64,000 bases of DNA from Brachionus rotundiformis (taxonomy: Eukaryota; Rotifera; Eurotatoria; Ploima; Brachionidae): positions 434,001 to 498,000 of the forward strand of contig JAESIW010000065.1 of assembly GCA_016802295.1 (NCBI GenBank), given 5' to 3'. The notes below the pieces were generated by a model. It saw only the letters and a program-made list of their open reading frames with translations, was not told where the DNA came from and ran no database searches. Made by a program: the position numbers and the translations under genes. Shown here in pieces: positions 25,073-37,693 of this stretch (position 1 is its first letter; each line of letters begins with the position of its first letter).

Positions 25073-25344
25073 TTAATTTTTTAATATCTATCGGTGATTA
25101 TTTTTCAATTATTAAGCTAATTTTATTAGGGATTAATTCATTTCGGTAATTAAATAATGTCATTATTAAAATCTTAACATCGACGCAGCAATTTTGAGAT
25201 TAAATATAAAAAATATTATGACTTAATGTAATCACTAAATGCCTTAAATGTTAATAAGTTTAAATTCTTATATGATTAAATAATAAAACCATTACAAACT
25301 CCTGTTTTAGTTTTTTTATTGAAAAATTATTTTTTAAATAACTA

Positions 25345-25536
25345 CCGTATTCCCTTGCAAAAAAGTGCCCCCAAAATCGTGTCTTTTTTGAAGAACTTAG
25401 GCTCTTAGATGATAGAAAACTTCTTTCAGATTAAATATTTTATATATATTTATATGCTTTGCAAGAAAGCAACATAGATAAAACAAAACCACTTTTGATT
25501 AGCTTTTAAAAAAGGGGTCTTAAGGGTGGATACTGT
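25345..25536. mobile_element. Degenerate TA-flanked inverted-repeat element (MITE-like)
   Basis: Begins after TA at 25343-25344 with CCGTATTCCCTTGC and ends in a diverged inverse (GGGTGGATACTG) before TA at 25537-25538. The left end matches the termini of the better preserved element at 39368-39534 (CCGTATGCCCTTGC). It has no coding capacity. The right arm is so diverged that its boundary is uncertain. Confidence 0.4.
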
Positions 25537-25709
25537 ATATAAATTTGCTAATTTTAATATATTTATTGACATTTTTAAGTTATAAATTGTTAGTTGAAAG
25601 TTTTTTTCAATCAAAAAAGTCAAAAAATAAAATCTCATAGATCATTAATTTCAATACATGAAATTTTTAATTTTTTGTACCAAAAAATTTTATTTCCTCT
25701 TATTAAAAA

Positions 25710-26015
25710 AATAATTACAAATTAAATAGAAAGCCAAACTAAACAAGATTGTTTTATACCTATGTCTTTTTTACATAACAAAAAAATTTCAATTTTCTTT
25801 TGTTCTATATTCAAAAGCTTGATCTTACCATAAAAATTAAATTGGTTGCTTTTTAAAAATTTAATAATTTCGGCGTTGGTCTTGCGTAATTGAATAATCC
25901 AGTCCAAAACAAACAAAAACACTAGTGTTGAAAAATAATTAGCCGGATCTTGTATTCGATCCATTGTTTTTTCGAGAAGAAAGATTAAAAATATCAAGCT
26001 AAGAAAATTATTCAT
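25710..26015 (-). CDS. Possible small membrane protein, unrecognised
   Basis: An open frame starts with ATG at 26015 and encodes two hydrophobic stretches (residues about 3-14 and 27-42) separated by EKTMDRIQDPANYF, then a short basic tail. A good donor, G followed by GTAAGATC at about 25830, suggests a splice to an exon near 25705 that ends after about 10 codons. I recognise no family. Base composition resembles the surrounding noncoding DNA, so this could easily be a chance frame. Confidence 0.25.
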
Positions 26016-26235
26016 TTAAATTAAAATGGACTTTCGATTTAGCTAAATGAGAAGCCATAGAAAACAAGAGGCCTAAATTTACTTCTTAGATATTGTGCAT
26101 TAAGTCTAATCTCGACCAAATTATTAGCAAATAAAAAGTTTCAACTTATATATAAAATTTTAACCTTTTTTTTTGATAAATTAGAATGAAATGATAACGA
26201 AACTATAACGAGTATATAGATTGTTAAAATCAGAA

Positions 26236-28430
26236 ATGGATAATTTAAAAAATCTCAAACTTAACCTGATACTAAGACTGTGGTTTTTCAATACATATAC
26301 TTTTGGTTTTGTTTTAAATTTTATTTCATATTTAAACTCAAATTGGATACGAAGTAAAGTTTATACATATGGTTTATTTGAATATTGTCAAATAGCTTTG
26401 AAAAATGATAGAAATTTTAATTCAAAACAAGCTTTTTCGTGTAATTTTTGGTTAAACAATTTAAAACCAAGTAAAATTGACTTTAAGATTTATTTATAAA
26501 ACATAAAATTTATTCTAGAGTTTTTGACATATTGTGTTGGAATGCTGACCATGGCGCTTGCACTTCATTTTATAATGATTTTAGTTTTTTTTTCGATCCT
26601 TTTTGTATTTGAAAAAGATATGGAAAAATACCGAAAAAAGTTACACCTATTCAGCCTTTTTTTGACTCTATTGATACGTAAGCTTAACATGTTTTACCTC
26701 TTCAAATCTTGAAATAGATATTTAAGTTTGTTTGTATGGAACAAATATGCTAACATTTATCCTCCAATCTCTCACAAATGATAATAATGAAAGTTTAAGT
26801 TTTTGTTTTTGGTTTTCTTTGATAGGTTTTTTAGCAACTTTGTTATCAATTTCATTTTTTTTGGTAAATTTTAATAAAAGCAATCCTGAAAAGTACATTT
26901 CATAAAAATTAAATTAAATAAATTTTGTTTTAAACAATTTATTTTAAAAAATTAGCATGAACAACAAACAAGACTATCAATCGATAATCATGTCACATAT
27001 TTCTAAGCATCAACCTTTTGACCAAATAGTTAACATACACATGATGCATACTGATTCCACCCAGACCATGACCAAAAGCATAACAGGTATTTTTAAAAAT
27101 TGAAAAAAAAATTGATTTTCAAATTATTTTAGTGCGAAATTTTGCACAGTTTAAATTTAAACAATTATACGAGTTAGTTTATGGAAAAATTATGACGTTT
27201 TTTGGCAATAAGTCCTGTCTAAAATCAGATCAAAGATCTGTCCAAAGCTCTGATGATTCAAATGCTACAACTGTTTTCAACAACTCTAGCAAGATACAAT
27301 TTTGTCCTTTGCACTCTTTAGTACTACCTGTAAGTAATTTTCTTCTCAAAATTATCGAAGCAGAAAATTTTTTTTATAATTTTTTTTTTTCAAATTTTAT
27401 GATTCAGTTTAGAATATAACTATTATTAGGTATTTATTTAAGGAAAAATTACTTTAACACTAGAAATACCATGTTTTTTTAATTCAAAATATCGAAAATA
27501 ATAAAAATGACATTAACTATTGATTAATTTTTATAAAAAAAATATAAAATCAACATCATACAAAAAATTTTATTTATTTGTACGATCTGTTCAAAAGATC
27601 TTTTTAAATATGTAAGAATTTAAAACCATGAAAAATTACTTGAAATTGAATTCGTTTATCAGATATTTAATATTAAATAAAAGGATATAATTTTAAATTT
27701 AATTTTTAAAAGATTTCTTCAGATCTTTCTGTAAATTTATTTAAGGAAATAGAGATTTATTAATATTTATGTTGTTGATATTAACATTATTGTCAACAAC
27801 TTAATATATATGCTTTTGTTTTTGTTCTACACTTAGATAAGCTATATAAAAAAAGTCAACTAATTATAAAAACTTGTTTTTAGCAACATTATTCTCATCT
27901 ATATTAATTAAAATTGTCTTTTGCATTCTGTGACATTTTTTCTTGTTTGCTTTATCAACAACGTAGTCTATAATAAATACTATCTTTTAAATGAAATCAC
28001 AATCATCAAAAATATAATCTTAAAATCCATTGAACAATTATAAAAGTTAAATAGAATTTAATTTTTCAACAAAACTTTTTGTCTAAAATAACAATCTTAG
28101 AATATGGAATATTTTAATATCAAAATCTCGTTTAATATTTTTTTAGAAGTATGGACATAATAATGATCAAAAACTAAATTTTGTACAATTGATAGACTTT
28201 TTTCATTTTATTGAATTTTTATAATCCAATAATCAAAGTATTATATGAGTATGAGTGGTACATAATTTTCTAATGAAGATCATTTATATATTACCCGATT
28301 TAGTCCTGAAATAAATTAAAATTTAAAACTTTTTTAGACTATGAAAAAAAATTCTGGACCTCAGCACACAAAAATGATAGTTTTGCCCTATGGACGTCTA
28401 TCAGGAGTTCATAACAAAGTTGAGCCGTAG
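26236..28430 (+). CDS. Four-transmembrane claudin/PMP22-superfamily-like protein
   Basis: Six exons join in phase: 26236-26470, 26519-26677, 26727-26892, 26956-27086, 27133-27329 and 28338-28430, giving 326 residues. Four hydrophobic segments lie at about 17-37, 80-105, 118-142 and 155-178. The first extracellular loop has W, then GLFEYC and a later C, resembling the W-GLW-C-C signature of claudin, PMP22 and stargazin-type proteins. The C-terminal half is a polar cytoplasmic tail with no recognised domain. The last intron is about 1 kb; its donor CCT-GTAAGT and acceptor TTTTTTAG are strong and the final exon is less AT-rich than its surroundings. If that splice is not used, the frame runs to a stop at 27417-27419. 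The exact subfamily is unknown; a junction or channel-associated role is only inferred. Confidence 0.6.
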
Positions 28431-28556
28431 ATTTAAAGCTAAAAATCTAAATGGTCAAATTGGATGTAAATTTTTTTTTTGTTAAAATTTGTATTATTAA
28501 AAAAAATATAAATAAAAGTATTTTATTAAATTTTCTAAAAGATCCATAATTATTTT

Positions 28557-30559
28557 TTACATAAAACCCAAATTCTTGTTGCTAGGAACATCATACAGAT
28601 GCTTTTTGATTTGAGCCGCTTGTGATCTTTCATCTATTGGATTCGTGGGCTTAATTACGTCATTCAACACTTTCTTCATCGGATAAGTATTTCGACCATG
28701 AGTGCCCAAATAATCAATCACACGAGTTGCATAATCCTCAAACTGCTTATCTTCCAAGTTCATTAGCTCAAGCTCTTTTAAAACAAAATCTTTATCAGCT
28801 TTTTTGACTCGTTTTTCCAAATCTTTTCTCTCATTCTTAAATTAATCAAATATCAAGCAAAAAATTATTTGAAAAAAATTAAAATTACGGTAAGCTGGAG
28901 ATTTGTTTTTGATATTTCGTCCATTTTTTGGTGCCTTAGTTTATTCTGTTCCAATTCAAACATTTGATACATCAAATCAGTCTCCATCTTTTTCTTCATC
29001 AACTCTTTATCTTCATTCTCTTGAGCTACTCTTTCATCTTCTTTTCTCTTTATCTTTTAAAAAAATATAGTAAAATTAATTTCTATATTGTCTTATTTCT
29101 TAATACCGTATCTAGTCTATGCTTATGGATTTCACCAAGTTCTTTTTTAAATTTCATTTCCTTGAATAGTTCTTCTTGAGCTAGTTTAGCCTCATTCTTG
29201 GCAACAGCTTTGGCAATTCTGAAATCTTCATCTTCTACCTGAGTTTTTAGCATAGCGCCCAGATTGGCCATTATTTTGTCTTGTCTCTCTTCTTTTTCTC
29301 TTATGGTAAAACAATATTAATTTTAATAAATGACGCGATCATGACAGAAAATTCCTAATCTAAACTTCATTTGTAAACTAATTATCTAATTTTAATGAAA
29401 AAAATTTAGAATTCTATCAATTCTTAAACTTTTTCAATATAAATTTTAGCTATGGTCATATTTTTAACTTAAATGTACCTTCGAGCCTCTTTCTCTTTCT
29501 GGTATTTAATATTTGCCAATTTTTTTTTAGCTGCTGCATAAACCCTAATTTCTTCGTTCTCCTCTTCATCTAATATTTTCTCGGCTTCGATCATTTTACG
29601 CCTATTAGCCAAAGCATTGTCATAACTTTCTTTAAGTTCTCTCATTTTTTTCAATCGAATCATTTCGAGTTGATCTTTTTCATCTTGATATTCTTCTGTT
29701 AGTTTTCTCAATGCCTCGGCGTCTTTTCGAACTTGATCCTTTTCTTTTTCGCGCTGATTCTCGTGATCTTGTATCCTGATAGACAAGATAGAATTTTAAC
29801 AATTTTAATGTTAAAAAATGTTACTGTTTTTTGTGATATTCGTAAACTTTTCTGAGTTCCTCTTTTTTCTTAAGATAAATTTCCTCATCTTTTTTATATC
29901 TCTCTTGCATCATGGCAAAGGCTTGCTTGTCTATTTCATCCTCTCTTGCTTTGTTAAGCTGCTCCATAATTTTTCTAATCTCTATTTGAGCTTCTCGCTC
30001 TTTTAAAACTTCAGTGTATTTCAATGCACTCTAATAGATAATTTATATTATCTTTAACTAATTAAAAAACTGATTATTCAATTTACATGGAAGGTTTTGA
30101 TTCGGTCAGTTTCATGGTACTGTAGGAGCTTGGCTTGTTCAATAGCTTTTCTTCTTTGCTCGGCCATGTACTCGGCATGTTCAAGATCGATTTGTCGTCG
30201 CTTTTCTTCTATTTTATCTTCTCGGATTTTTTTCTGCTGAAGCTTGTGTTTCCTAGAGCCCTCAAATGTGTTGTTCCAATTTTTGGTCAAAGCTTTGGAT
30301 TTTTCGTAAAGTTCTCTTTTGCGTCTAAGCTCTTCTTGAGCTTCTTCTTCTTGTCTTTGATTGTTATTCAAGTGGCCTGTGATTCTTTCTAGGTCATTTT
30401 TGGTCAAAATCAGCAACTTGCTGGCATCAACAGTCAAGTTTGGTGAAGAATTGATCGGAGGCAAAACAGGGCCTAAACAAATAATTTCTTTTCCATTTTG
30501 TCAAATTTTATTAATTTACTTGAGCTAGTCTTGTTTACTTTTGGTAAAGTCATGTTCAT
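28557..30559 (-). CDS. CFAP210: Cilia- and flagella-associated protein 210-like (CCDC173), TPH-domain coiled coil
   Basis: Long coiled-coil protein of the trichohyalin/plectin-homology group; the vertebrate protein is a microtubule inner protein of motile cilia. Seven exons join in phase: 30520-30559, 30087-30472, 29825-30030, 29479-29775, 29107-29299, 28889-29053 and 28557-28835, giving 521 residues (human about 550). A short Pro/Ser-rich N-terminus is followed by an almost continuous Glu/Lys/Arg-rich helix. Stretches that recall CFAP210 are KTFHSALKYTEVLKERE (about 135-151), EEIRVYAAAKKK and EDEDFRIAKAVAKNEAK, plus the C-terminal YATRVIDYLGTHGRNTYP. TPH proteins resemble each other in composition, so CFAP45 or CFAP53 were considered but fit less well. 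Minus-strand AATAAA lies at 28522-28527. It is convergent with the four-TM gene, only about 125 bases apart. Confidence 0.8.
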
Positions 30560-31381
30560 TTTATTTGGCAATTAGACTTTATAGCAAATTTGCATCGATC
30601 CTATCGAGTCAGGTTTAAAGCCTATCTTGGTTAAGCATATAAATTTGGTGTATAATTTTCATAATTTTTTAGTTAAATGCTATAAGCCTTTATTTACTGT
30701 TACTTAGCAACCAAATTTTGAATTCTATCTTTGGAGAATACTAAAATATTAATTTAAATTATTTAAGGCTTTATGCAATTCAGTCTTATTCAAAAACTGT
30801 AATTTCAAATTTATGATTAGTGAAAAATTATTAACTTTCTTATGCATTAATTTTAACTATTTTAGATTTTATAAAATATTAAGAAATTTTTATAAGAAGA
30901 TTTGGTATGATTGATTAGTCGATTTTTTTGACGGAAAAAATCAAATTAATTAAAATTTTTCTTCTTTCAAATATCATGAAAATTGACAAATTCTCTTTTA
31001 ATACTATCAAATAATCTGAAAATACGATGGGTTATTTTTACTAATCTTTTTTTTTACTAATTACCACTAAAAATATTTAATAATATTTTGAAAACATAAT
31101 ATAGCGTGAATTATTTTTGATACTTATTAGTTGATCTTAGACATGTTTTAAATTCTAATTATTTTTTAATTAAAACGCTTTGGCTTTTATGCTTAAAATT
31201 TCATATTTATTATTTAGATAACTTCCAAATTGTTTTATTAGAATTATTAAATATGATAATTAAACATAAACAAATTTAAGATTTTCTTTAATAAAATATT
31301 ACACAAGGCTTTAAAATTATTTCGTTTAGAATTAGAAAATTTGTTTCATTAATTGATTGATACCAAAAAATAAATTAATCA
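30560..31381. other. AT-rich intergenic DNA upstream of CFAP210-like gene
   Basis: Holds the CFAP210-like promoter by position. I see no exon or recognisable element before the inverted repeat that starts at 31382. Confidence 0.5.
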
Positions 31382-31908
31382 TCATCTTGCTTGGTTTGTG
31401 ATCTGTTACGATCACATTATCCAAGGATCACTAGTATTTTTCTGTGATCACGCATAAAAATTTCAAAACATAATTGATATAATATTTAAAAATAAATTTA
31501 TATTCGAAGCTTGATTCTGAGAATGATCCAAATATTGATGTTTTAAGCTCTTCTTTATCAAAATTAAAAATTAATTCAGTCAAGTTAAGGTCAGATCAGT
31601 ATAAAACTTTGGCTCTTTCGAGTCCTTAATGTTCTGAAATGGCACAAAATTAAGTGATATGATAAGAGTATTCAGCATGCACTCAAATGGTCCTTTGAGT
31701 GGTTCCTTAATGAAAAATGAATGAGGACTCAAATTGCGTAAAGCTAAAAATCATTAATTTCGATTTTATTATTTTTTCTTAATTTGAACTTTTTTTTTGT
31801 TGATTACAAAAATAAAACATTGAGAATTTTTTTTATTCTTTTTTAAAAGCTCACCAAAAATGTGATCGCTCATTTTCAATAGCAGAGATCACAAGCACAG
31901 CAAGATGA
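31382..31908. mobile_element. 527-bp terminal-inverted-repeat element, non-autonomous
   Basis: The outer 23-bp arms at 31382-31404 and 31886-31908 are inverse copies with 20 of 23 positions matching (arm starts TCATCTTGCT, ends TTGTGATCT). A second internal pair, CGATCACATT at 409-418 of that kilobase (31409-31418) and its inverse at 31859-31868, is perfect. Further GATCAC motifs cluster at both ends. The middle has no open frame of note. Flanks show no clear target duplication. It looks like a non-autonomous DNA transposon remnant. Confidence 0.6.
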
Positions 31909-34900
31909 CAAAGATAGTGAAAATGAAGATCACAAAGTCGACAAGACCCATTTTTTTATTCATCAGATCAAAATTTTAGCAGTTTACTTTCATGAAATTT
32001 TGATTGTTGATCTTGTAATTTTAGCTTTAATTATTTTTAACATATTTATTTTTAAAATTGATCTTTTAATCTCAAACTAATTCTTAAAGCGCTCGAAAAT
32101 AATAAATTTAAATTAAGTTAAAAGGATCATATATATTATCACATGAGATTTTGATTGAGATTAGTAGTAAATTAAGACTGTTATCAATATTGGTGAAGGC
32201 TATTAGGATAATTAATTATTCGTCTGACTGTTTTAAAGTATTTATTTTTGCCTTAAAAATATTCAAAATTTCTTGTTATGTTGTTATAATTTAAGAAATT
32301 TTAGTAAAACAACGATTTAATTGTGCAATTAAGAAAAATTGTTTTTTAAAATTGTTAATAAGTTAAAATTAAACATTTAAATTTTAGTTCATAATTAAAA
32401 GCAAAATGAATATGTTTTTTTGCATCTTGTGAAATAATTTACTAAAACGTCTCAATTTTGATTTTGAAAAATTCTGATTGACATAATTACTCCTTAATAT
32501 ATACTAAAATTTCCTCTCCTATTAGATAAATTTTTTAGGAAATTCGATCAAAATATAAAATATAGATAATTTTTGATATTTGAATACTTTAAAACATCTT
32601 TTAAATTTCTAATATTTTTAGTGCTAGATTTATCTCTTTACTTTTAACATATAAAAAGATTAAATTAATAATTGATTATTCCCTCTACTACGAGAGAAAA
32701 GGATTTTATATTTAAATAAAGTTTTAAGATAGTCAATCAAATGTTTATTTTAAACTCTTATAAAATACCGGAGAAAATGTATGTGGACTAGTGGGAGTTT
32801 TGTAGATTTTATCATGAGATATTAACACAAATTGTAAGAATTTATCTTAAATTTATAAATTTCAAGATTTTAATTTTTAGTTTTATTTCCATGTTTTTTT
32901 TTTTCAAAGAGTATTCAATCCAGTTTAATTTAACATACGATATGCCTTTAGATTACATGTTTGCTAAAAGCTAATATAAAAAAAGTGATACTTCTTAAAC
33001 AAAATTTATTTGGATTAATAGTGCAGTCGACCTAAAAGTAAAGCCGAAAAGAAAATGATGAAATACTTTAATTGCTATAGACATCGAAAAATTAAATCAT
33101 TTTTTTTTAATTTCAGAATTATTTAGAATTTTTGTTATTTAAAATAATTATATAAAAAACAAATTTTGTTGACATGAAATGAAATATTGATTTTCTTTAT
33201 ATCTAATTAATTCTCTGAAAATTCATTAATTTCAAAGCCACCTCGAATAGTGACACGAATTTATTTCTTGAAAATTCTTAAGTCATTGAAAAACAATTGA
33301 TTTTATGCCAAATAAATTTTCCCAATTTAATCAAAATTACTAGACTTCGTACATTATCGAAGCTTCTTGCTATCATTTTCAATTAGATTCAAAGAAATTA
33401 TTGTAAGTAAAAAAATGCTCAGATAGTTTTATCAACAAACTATCATAAGTATCATTTATTTTTAGAGATATTGATTAACAATTAATTTAAAATTAAAATT
33501 TCTAAGAGTGGATTTTAATCGCGTAATAGACTTTGGCAAATTAAAAAATTGAAGCAGCCTAGCGTTCTATACATTTTTGCCAAAACTAATTAGATAAAAA
33601 TTCATATGGATTATGTATTTATCTAACAGTGAATTTTTTTAATATGTCAAAAATAATCAAAACGCCTTCAAATACTTAAAATATGAGCTTATAAATTAAC
33701 ATTTTTGCTTTTTTTAACTGTAAAGCAGTGACGAAATTTTGATTTTAAGTTTGTTCAAGACTCATTGATGTTATTCCGGCGTTGATTTTAAATTATCACT
33801 TAAATTGTTAAATATCTTTGACAATTTCATTATCAGAAAAATTTAAGAGCTTATTTAAAAAAAATTGTTTGCTGTACGGAATAAATAAATTTTTATTTGT
33901 ATTTTAGTGATTTAAGGTGCTTAATTTAATTGATTATTAAAAATTTTGGAATTAAGTTTAGCTTTTGTTAGAGTATAGTCAAAATATTACCAATAAATTT
34001 GGTTTAAAATTTTAATTAGCAAGAATCGTAACACTATCTAAATATTCAGTTCGATTTTCCTATCTGAAAATTTAATACTAATCATTAATCAAGTCGAATA
34101 CATAAAAATTCAGATATTTTTTCATGTATAAAAAAAGATAATACCAGATTAAAATTGTCCAAAAAAATAACTAAGCTATTTTTGGCATTTAGAAAAAACT
34201 GGATGTTTCAATGATTCTAAATTGAATATATTGTTAAAAGAAAATTAATTCTTTATCGTCAATTCCGTTCTTATTACCTAAGCATTTTTCAATTAAGGAA
34301 AAAACATCCGATCATGCTTAAGAATCTAAGAGTTTTCAATTCAAGAATACTTAACAGTTTAATTTTAATAATAAATTTCCAAACCATTAATTAGTTTTGG
34401 ATAAATTGGTAAAGTTGGTCTCAGTTCCACTTTAGTTATTTTCTTGTTTTCCAAAATTCGCTCACATAAAATCTAATTTGGAGCAATTGCTCCAAAAAAA
34501 TTATTAGCTTCAAAATTTGAAATATAAGCTGAAATTGAAATAGGAAAAATAAATTTGGTTGAAAAAAATCAATATTAGAGTTTCCCATTCACTAAAATAA
34601 ATTGGAAATTCTTTATACTGTTGATTCATAATAAATACATATTTTTTTCATTTTTGTTTCTATTTCGCAATGTGTCTCTCTCTTGCTTTTTCTCTCAATT
34701 TATTGTCGATTTCTAATGTAGCTTACAAAACAAAACTTTTTATTGATATTTTAATTTAATAAAGTCTGTCTAGCTCAGTCTTAGAACTCTTAAAACTGAA
34801 CTGTCTTTATTATTGTGTTCTCACTTAAATTAATTAAGCATTCATAAAATTTTAATTAAAATAATTCAGACATTGTGGACTCTTGTCTAGGGCTATCAGA

Positions 34901-37693
34901 ATACAGGAATTAAATTAAATATTTTTTAAGTAAAATTTTTTAATAATCCTTTTGGAAGATTGAATTAAGGAAAAAAATAATTTAATTTGAAAATTTAATC
35001 TTTTTTATTCATTCTTTCAATTAGACTTGGTAATTTTTGGCTCTTTTTTAATCTAAGTTAATTTTTTTTCCCAAATGTTGTATGAGAAAAAAATTCAATA
35101 AAAATAATTGATTTTGTTGAATGTATTATCTGAAATAAAAAATTCTTTATTCAGCGTAATTTTTTTAGAAATTAAATTCAATACAAGTGGGAGATATATC
35201 TTGGATAATTTTTATTATTAAGATTTTGATTATTAGCTGTTTGGGATCAATTGAGCTTTATTCCTGAAGTAAAAGCTAACTAAACAGAAAAACAAGTTCT
35301 TCAGTTTCAATAAAAAATAATTGCTGGAAATTCAAATCTTAGGTTATTTTGAGTCTCGCGAGTCAAAAAATGATCATTTTTTATATTTAAATTCTATTTT
35401 TGTATAAGCCTCGTGTGAGTGCATCAAAAAAGTCAATTTCCAAGGCGGCAAATTGAAAGAAATTTGATCAACTTGTTTAATTTTGGCATTGATTTAGGAG
35501 TCAGATTCAAATTTAAATTTTTCATCAATTATTTACCCTGGAGAAGTCATACAAAACGTCAGCGAGGAGAATTGGTATCTTCGAAATTGTTCAGCAAATT
35601 CTATTATGTGTATGTAAAATGCTGTCAATGTTTGTTTGGCAAGATTAGCACTAAACTAATTTGCCAACCTAGTACTCTTACCAAATATCGTGATGATTAA
35701 TTTTTTAATCGAACAAGCTAAGAGAAATGAATAGCTAAACAAAGCAAAGAAATAAAATTTATTGATTTTTATTTCTTAGTTAATATTTATTTTAAATTCC
35801 AAGTTTAATCAAAATCAAAAAATTAAGATGAGGAAAAAAGTGAAAATTTGTTTATTCTCTGCTGTAGTTTGCTTTTTGTTTAAAATTAAAAAAAAGCACA
35901 TATCAAAACATCGTGAATATACGCTAATTATACCAAGTGGAAAAACAAAGATTTAATTTCCAAAATTATTTCCTTTTTTCTATTTAACTGGAAAAATATA
36001 ATCAAAATCTTGTATGATAGATTTGAAGCTAAGAAATTCTGAAGATAAATCAACTCATGCCTAAATTTATTTAATTGAACAAAAGGTTAATATTATCAAT
36101 TTTTTAATTTATTTTTTTTTTCACAAATATGAGCATCATGCCAATGTAACGGGCCTTTAGCATGCCATATTTGAATTAAATAGTCCTAATATTGATTTTA
36201 TATATTACCAAATTTAGTTATTCATCTTGAATTAATATATAGACATTATTATCATTCACATTGTAGTCATAATTGTCACAATAGTTGCACAAAAATCAAA
36301 CAACTTTTTGGCAAGAAAATAATAAGTTGATTGAATTTTTATTGGAACAATTTTTCAAAATAAATTTTTATGTAAATAACTCAATATTGAATGTATTTCA
36401 TAACAATTTGGTTGTTTTCATGATAAAAATCGAAGATTAAAAGTATTTTATACTAATTCCCTCAGTCACACGATTTTAAATAGCATCATCCAGGCTCACT
36501 CAACTAGGATATAAAAAAACTTATTTAATTAGCCCAGAAAGAGATTATTTTCTCTTTTGAACGTCAAATTTAATAAAATCTTTAGAATATTTAAAATGAA
36601 ACTAATCAAATTTAGGTAGAATTAAGTTAATAATTTTTTCATATTAAATATTCATGGGTAAATGTCAAAATTTATTGAAAAAAAACTCAAATGCTTTTAA
36701 TCATTATTTTTTATAAGTAGATTATTATTTTACAAAAATTGATATAAAAAGGTTCTATTTTATAAAATCAAAATTTTCTTAAAATGAAAATAATTCTTTT
36801 GTTTTTGATGATTAGTTGTTTTTTAGGATTTGATGAATGAAAAAGCAAAAAATATAATAAGTTAAAAATAATAAATAGTAGAATGTAGATTTGGACTTAA
36901 ATTATTTATAAGTTTACTTAAAATGTTTTATAGTTCGATATGATTCAAAATTTATAGCAAAAGAACCATTAATTTCCTCGAAACTAAATCTCTTGTCATT
37001 TATTTCCGATTAAAAATTGTTTCCTAGTATCTTGATTTATTGATTTATTTAGATCTAGATTTTATTTCTAGTTTTAAATTTGGAATTTTGAAAGAATTAA
37101 AAGCTTTGTTTTTATATGGAAATTTAGCTCGGAAACAAAGTTATAATTTTTAAAAATCCATTAAATAAAGGGAAATGTTGGCGAAAAAATTTAATAATGC
37201 TTTTAACATGTTAAGATGCTGAGCCATTGGAAATGTAACTTTTTCTTTTACCTAGTGTCCATCAATGAACATTTATTAGCGCATAGGATTAATTAATAAA
37301 AAATATTTTTTTTAAATTATTTATTTATTTCAATCAATTACTATAATTGTTTAATATTTTTAATGGAGCACCTGAAAGTCAATAAAAACTAAATTTTTTT
37401 TAGATTTAGGAAATGAAAGAAAGTAGCCTGAATGAATCAAAGTTATCGATTATTTTTATTAGTATTAATAAAAATAAAACTATAATTGCAAATAGCAATA
37501 GAATAAGCATAAGATGTTTGTGATTTTATTTTATTATTTCCTAAATAAATCCGTGATCGTCGATAATAAAATCCAAAATTACCAAATAAATCTAAAATAT
37601 AATTTATCAAGTTTAATCAACTTAAATTATAATGAAAAATTATTTCAATTAAAAATCAATACAACAAATAAGATAATACTGCTTGTTAAAAAA
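31909..37693. other. Long AT-rich gene-poor stretch
   Basis: Nearly 6 kb without a recognisable gene. The only candidate coding stretch is at 35419-35700 and is listed separately. The right end must hold the promoter and 5' UTR of the MATH-repeat gene. Confidence 0.5.
35419..35700 (+). CDS. Possible orphan exon, unrecognised
   Basis: An open frame of about 93 codons, less AT-rich than its surroundings, ends in TAA at 35698-35700. It is rich in Phe, Lys and Arg, with a CCQCLFGK segment near the end. It has no ATG start; an in-frame TGA lies just before it, so it would need a splice acceptor such as TGTGAG at 35419. Upstream exons were not found and the other two + frames are also open at its beginning. 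I assign no function; it may be a terminal exon or a relic. Confidence 0.25.
   Translation: MHQKSQFPRRQIERNLINLFNFGIDLGVRFKFKFFINYLPWRSHTKRQRGELVSSKLFSKFYYVYVKCCQCLFGKISTKLICQPSTLTKYRDD

Noticed and set aside
27330..27419. Read-through C-terminus of the four-TM protein
   Set aside because: The residues after the strong GTAAGT donor are Phe/Asn-rich noise; the exon at 28338-28430 fits in phase and has better composition.
30135..30392. + strand hydrophobic frame
   Set aside because: It is the antisense of the CFAP210-like coiled coil; Glu/Lys codons read backwards give Phe/Leu/Ser.
37514..37693. N-terminal extension of the MATH-repeat protein to an earlier ATG
   Set aside because: The added 60 residues are Asn/Ile/Lys-rich, like translated AT-rich noncoding DNA, and composition changes sharply at the ATG at 37694.
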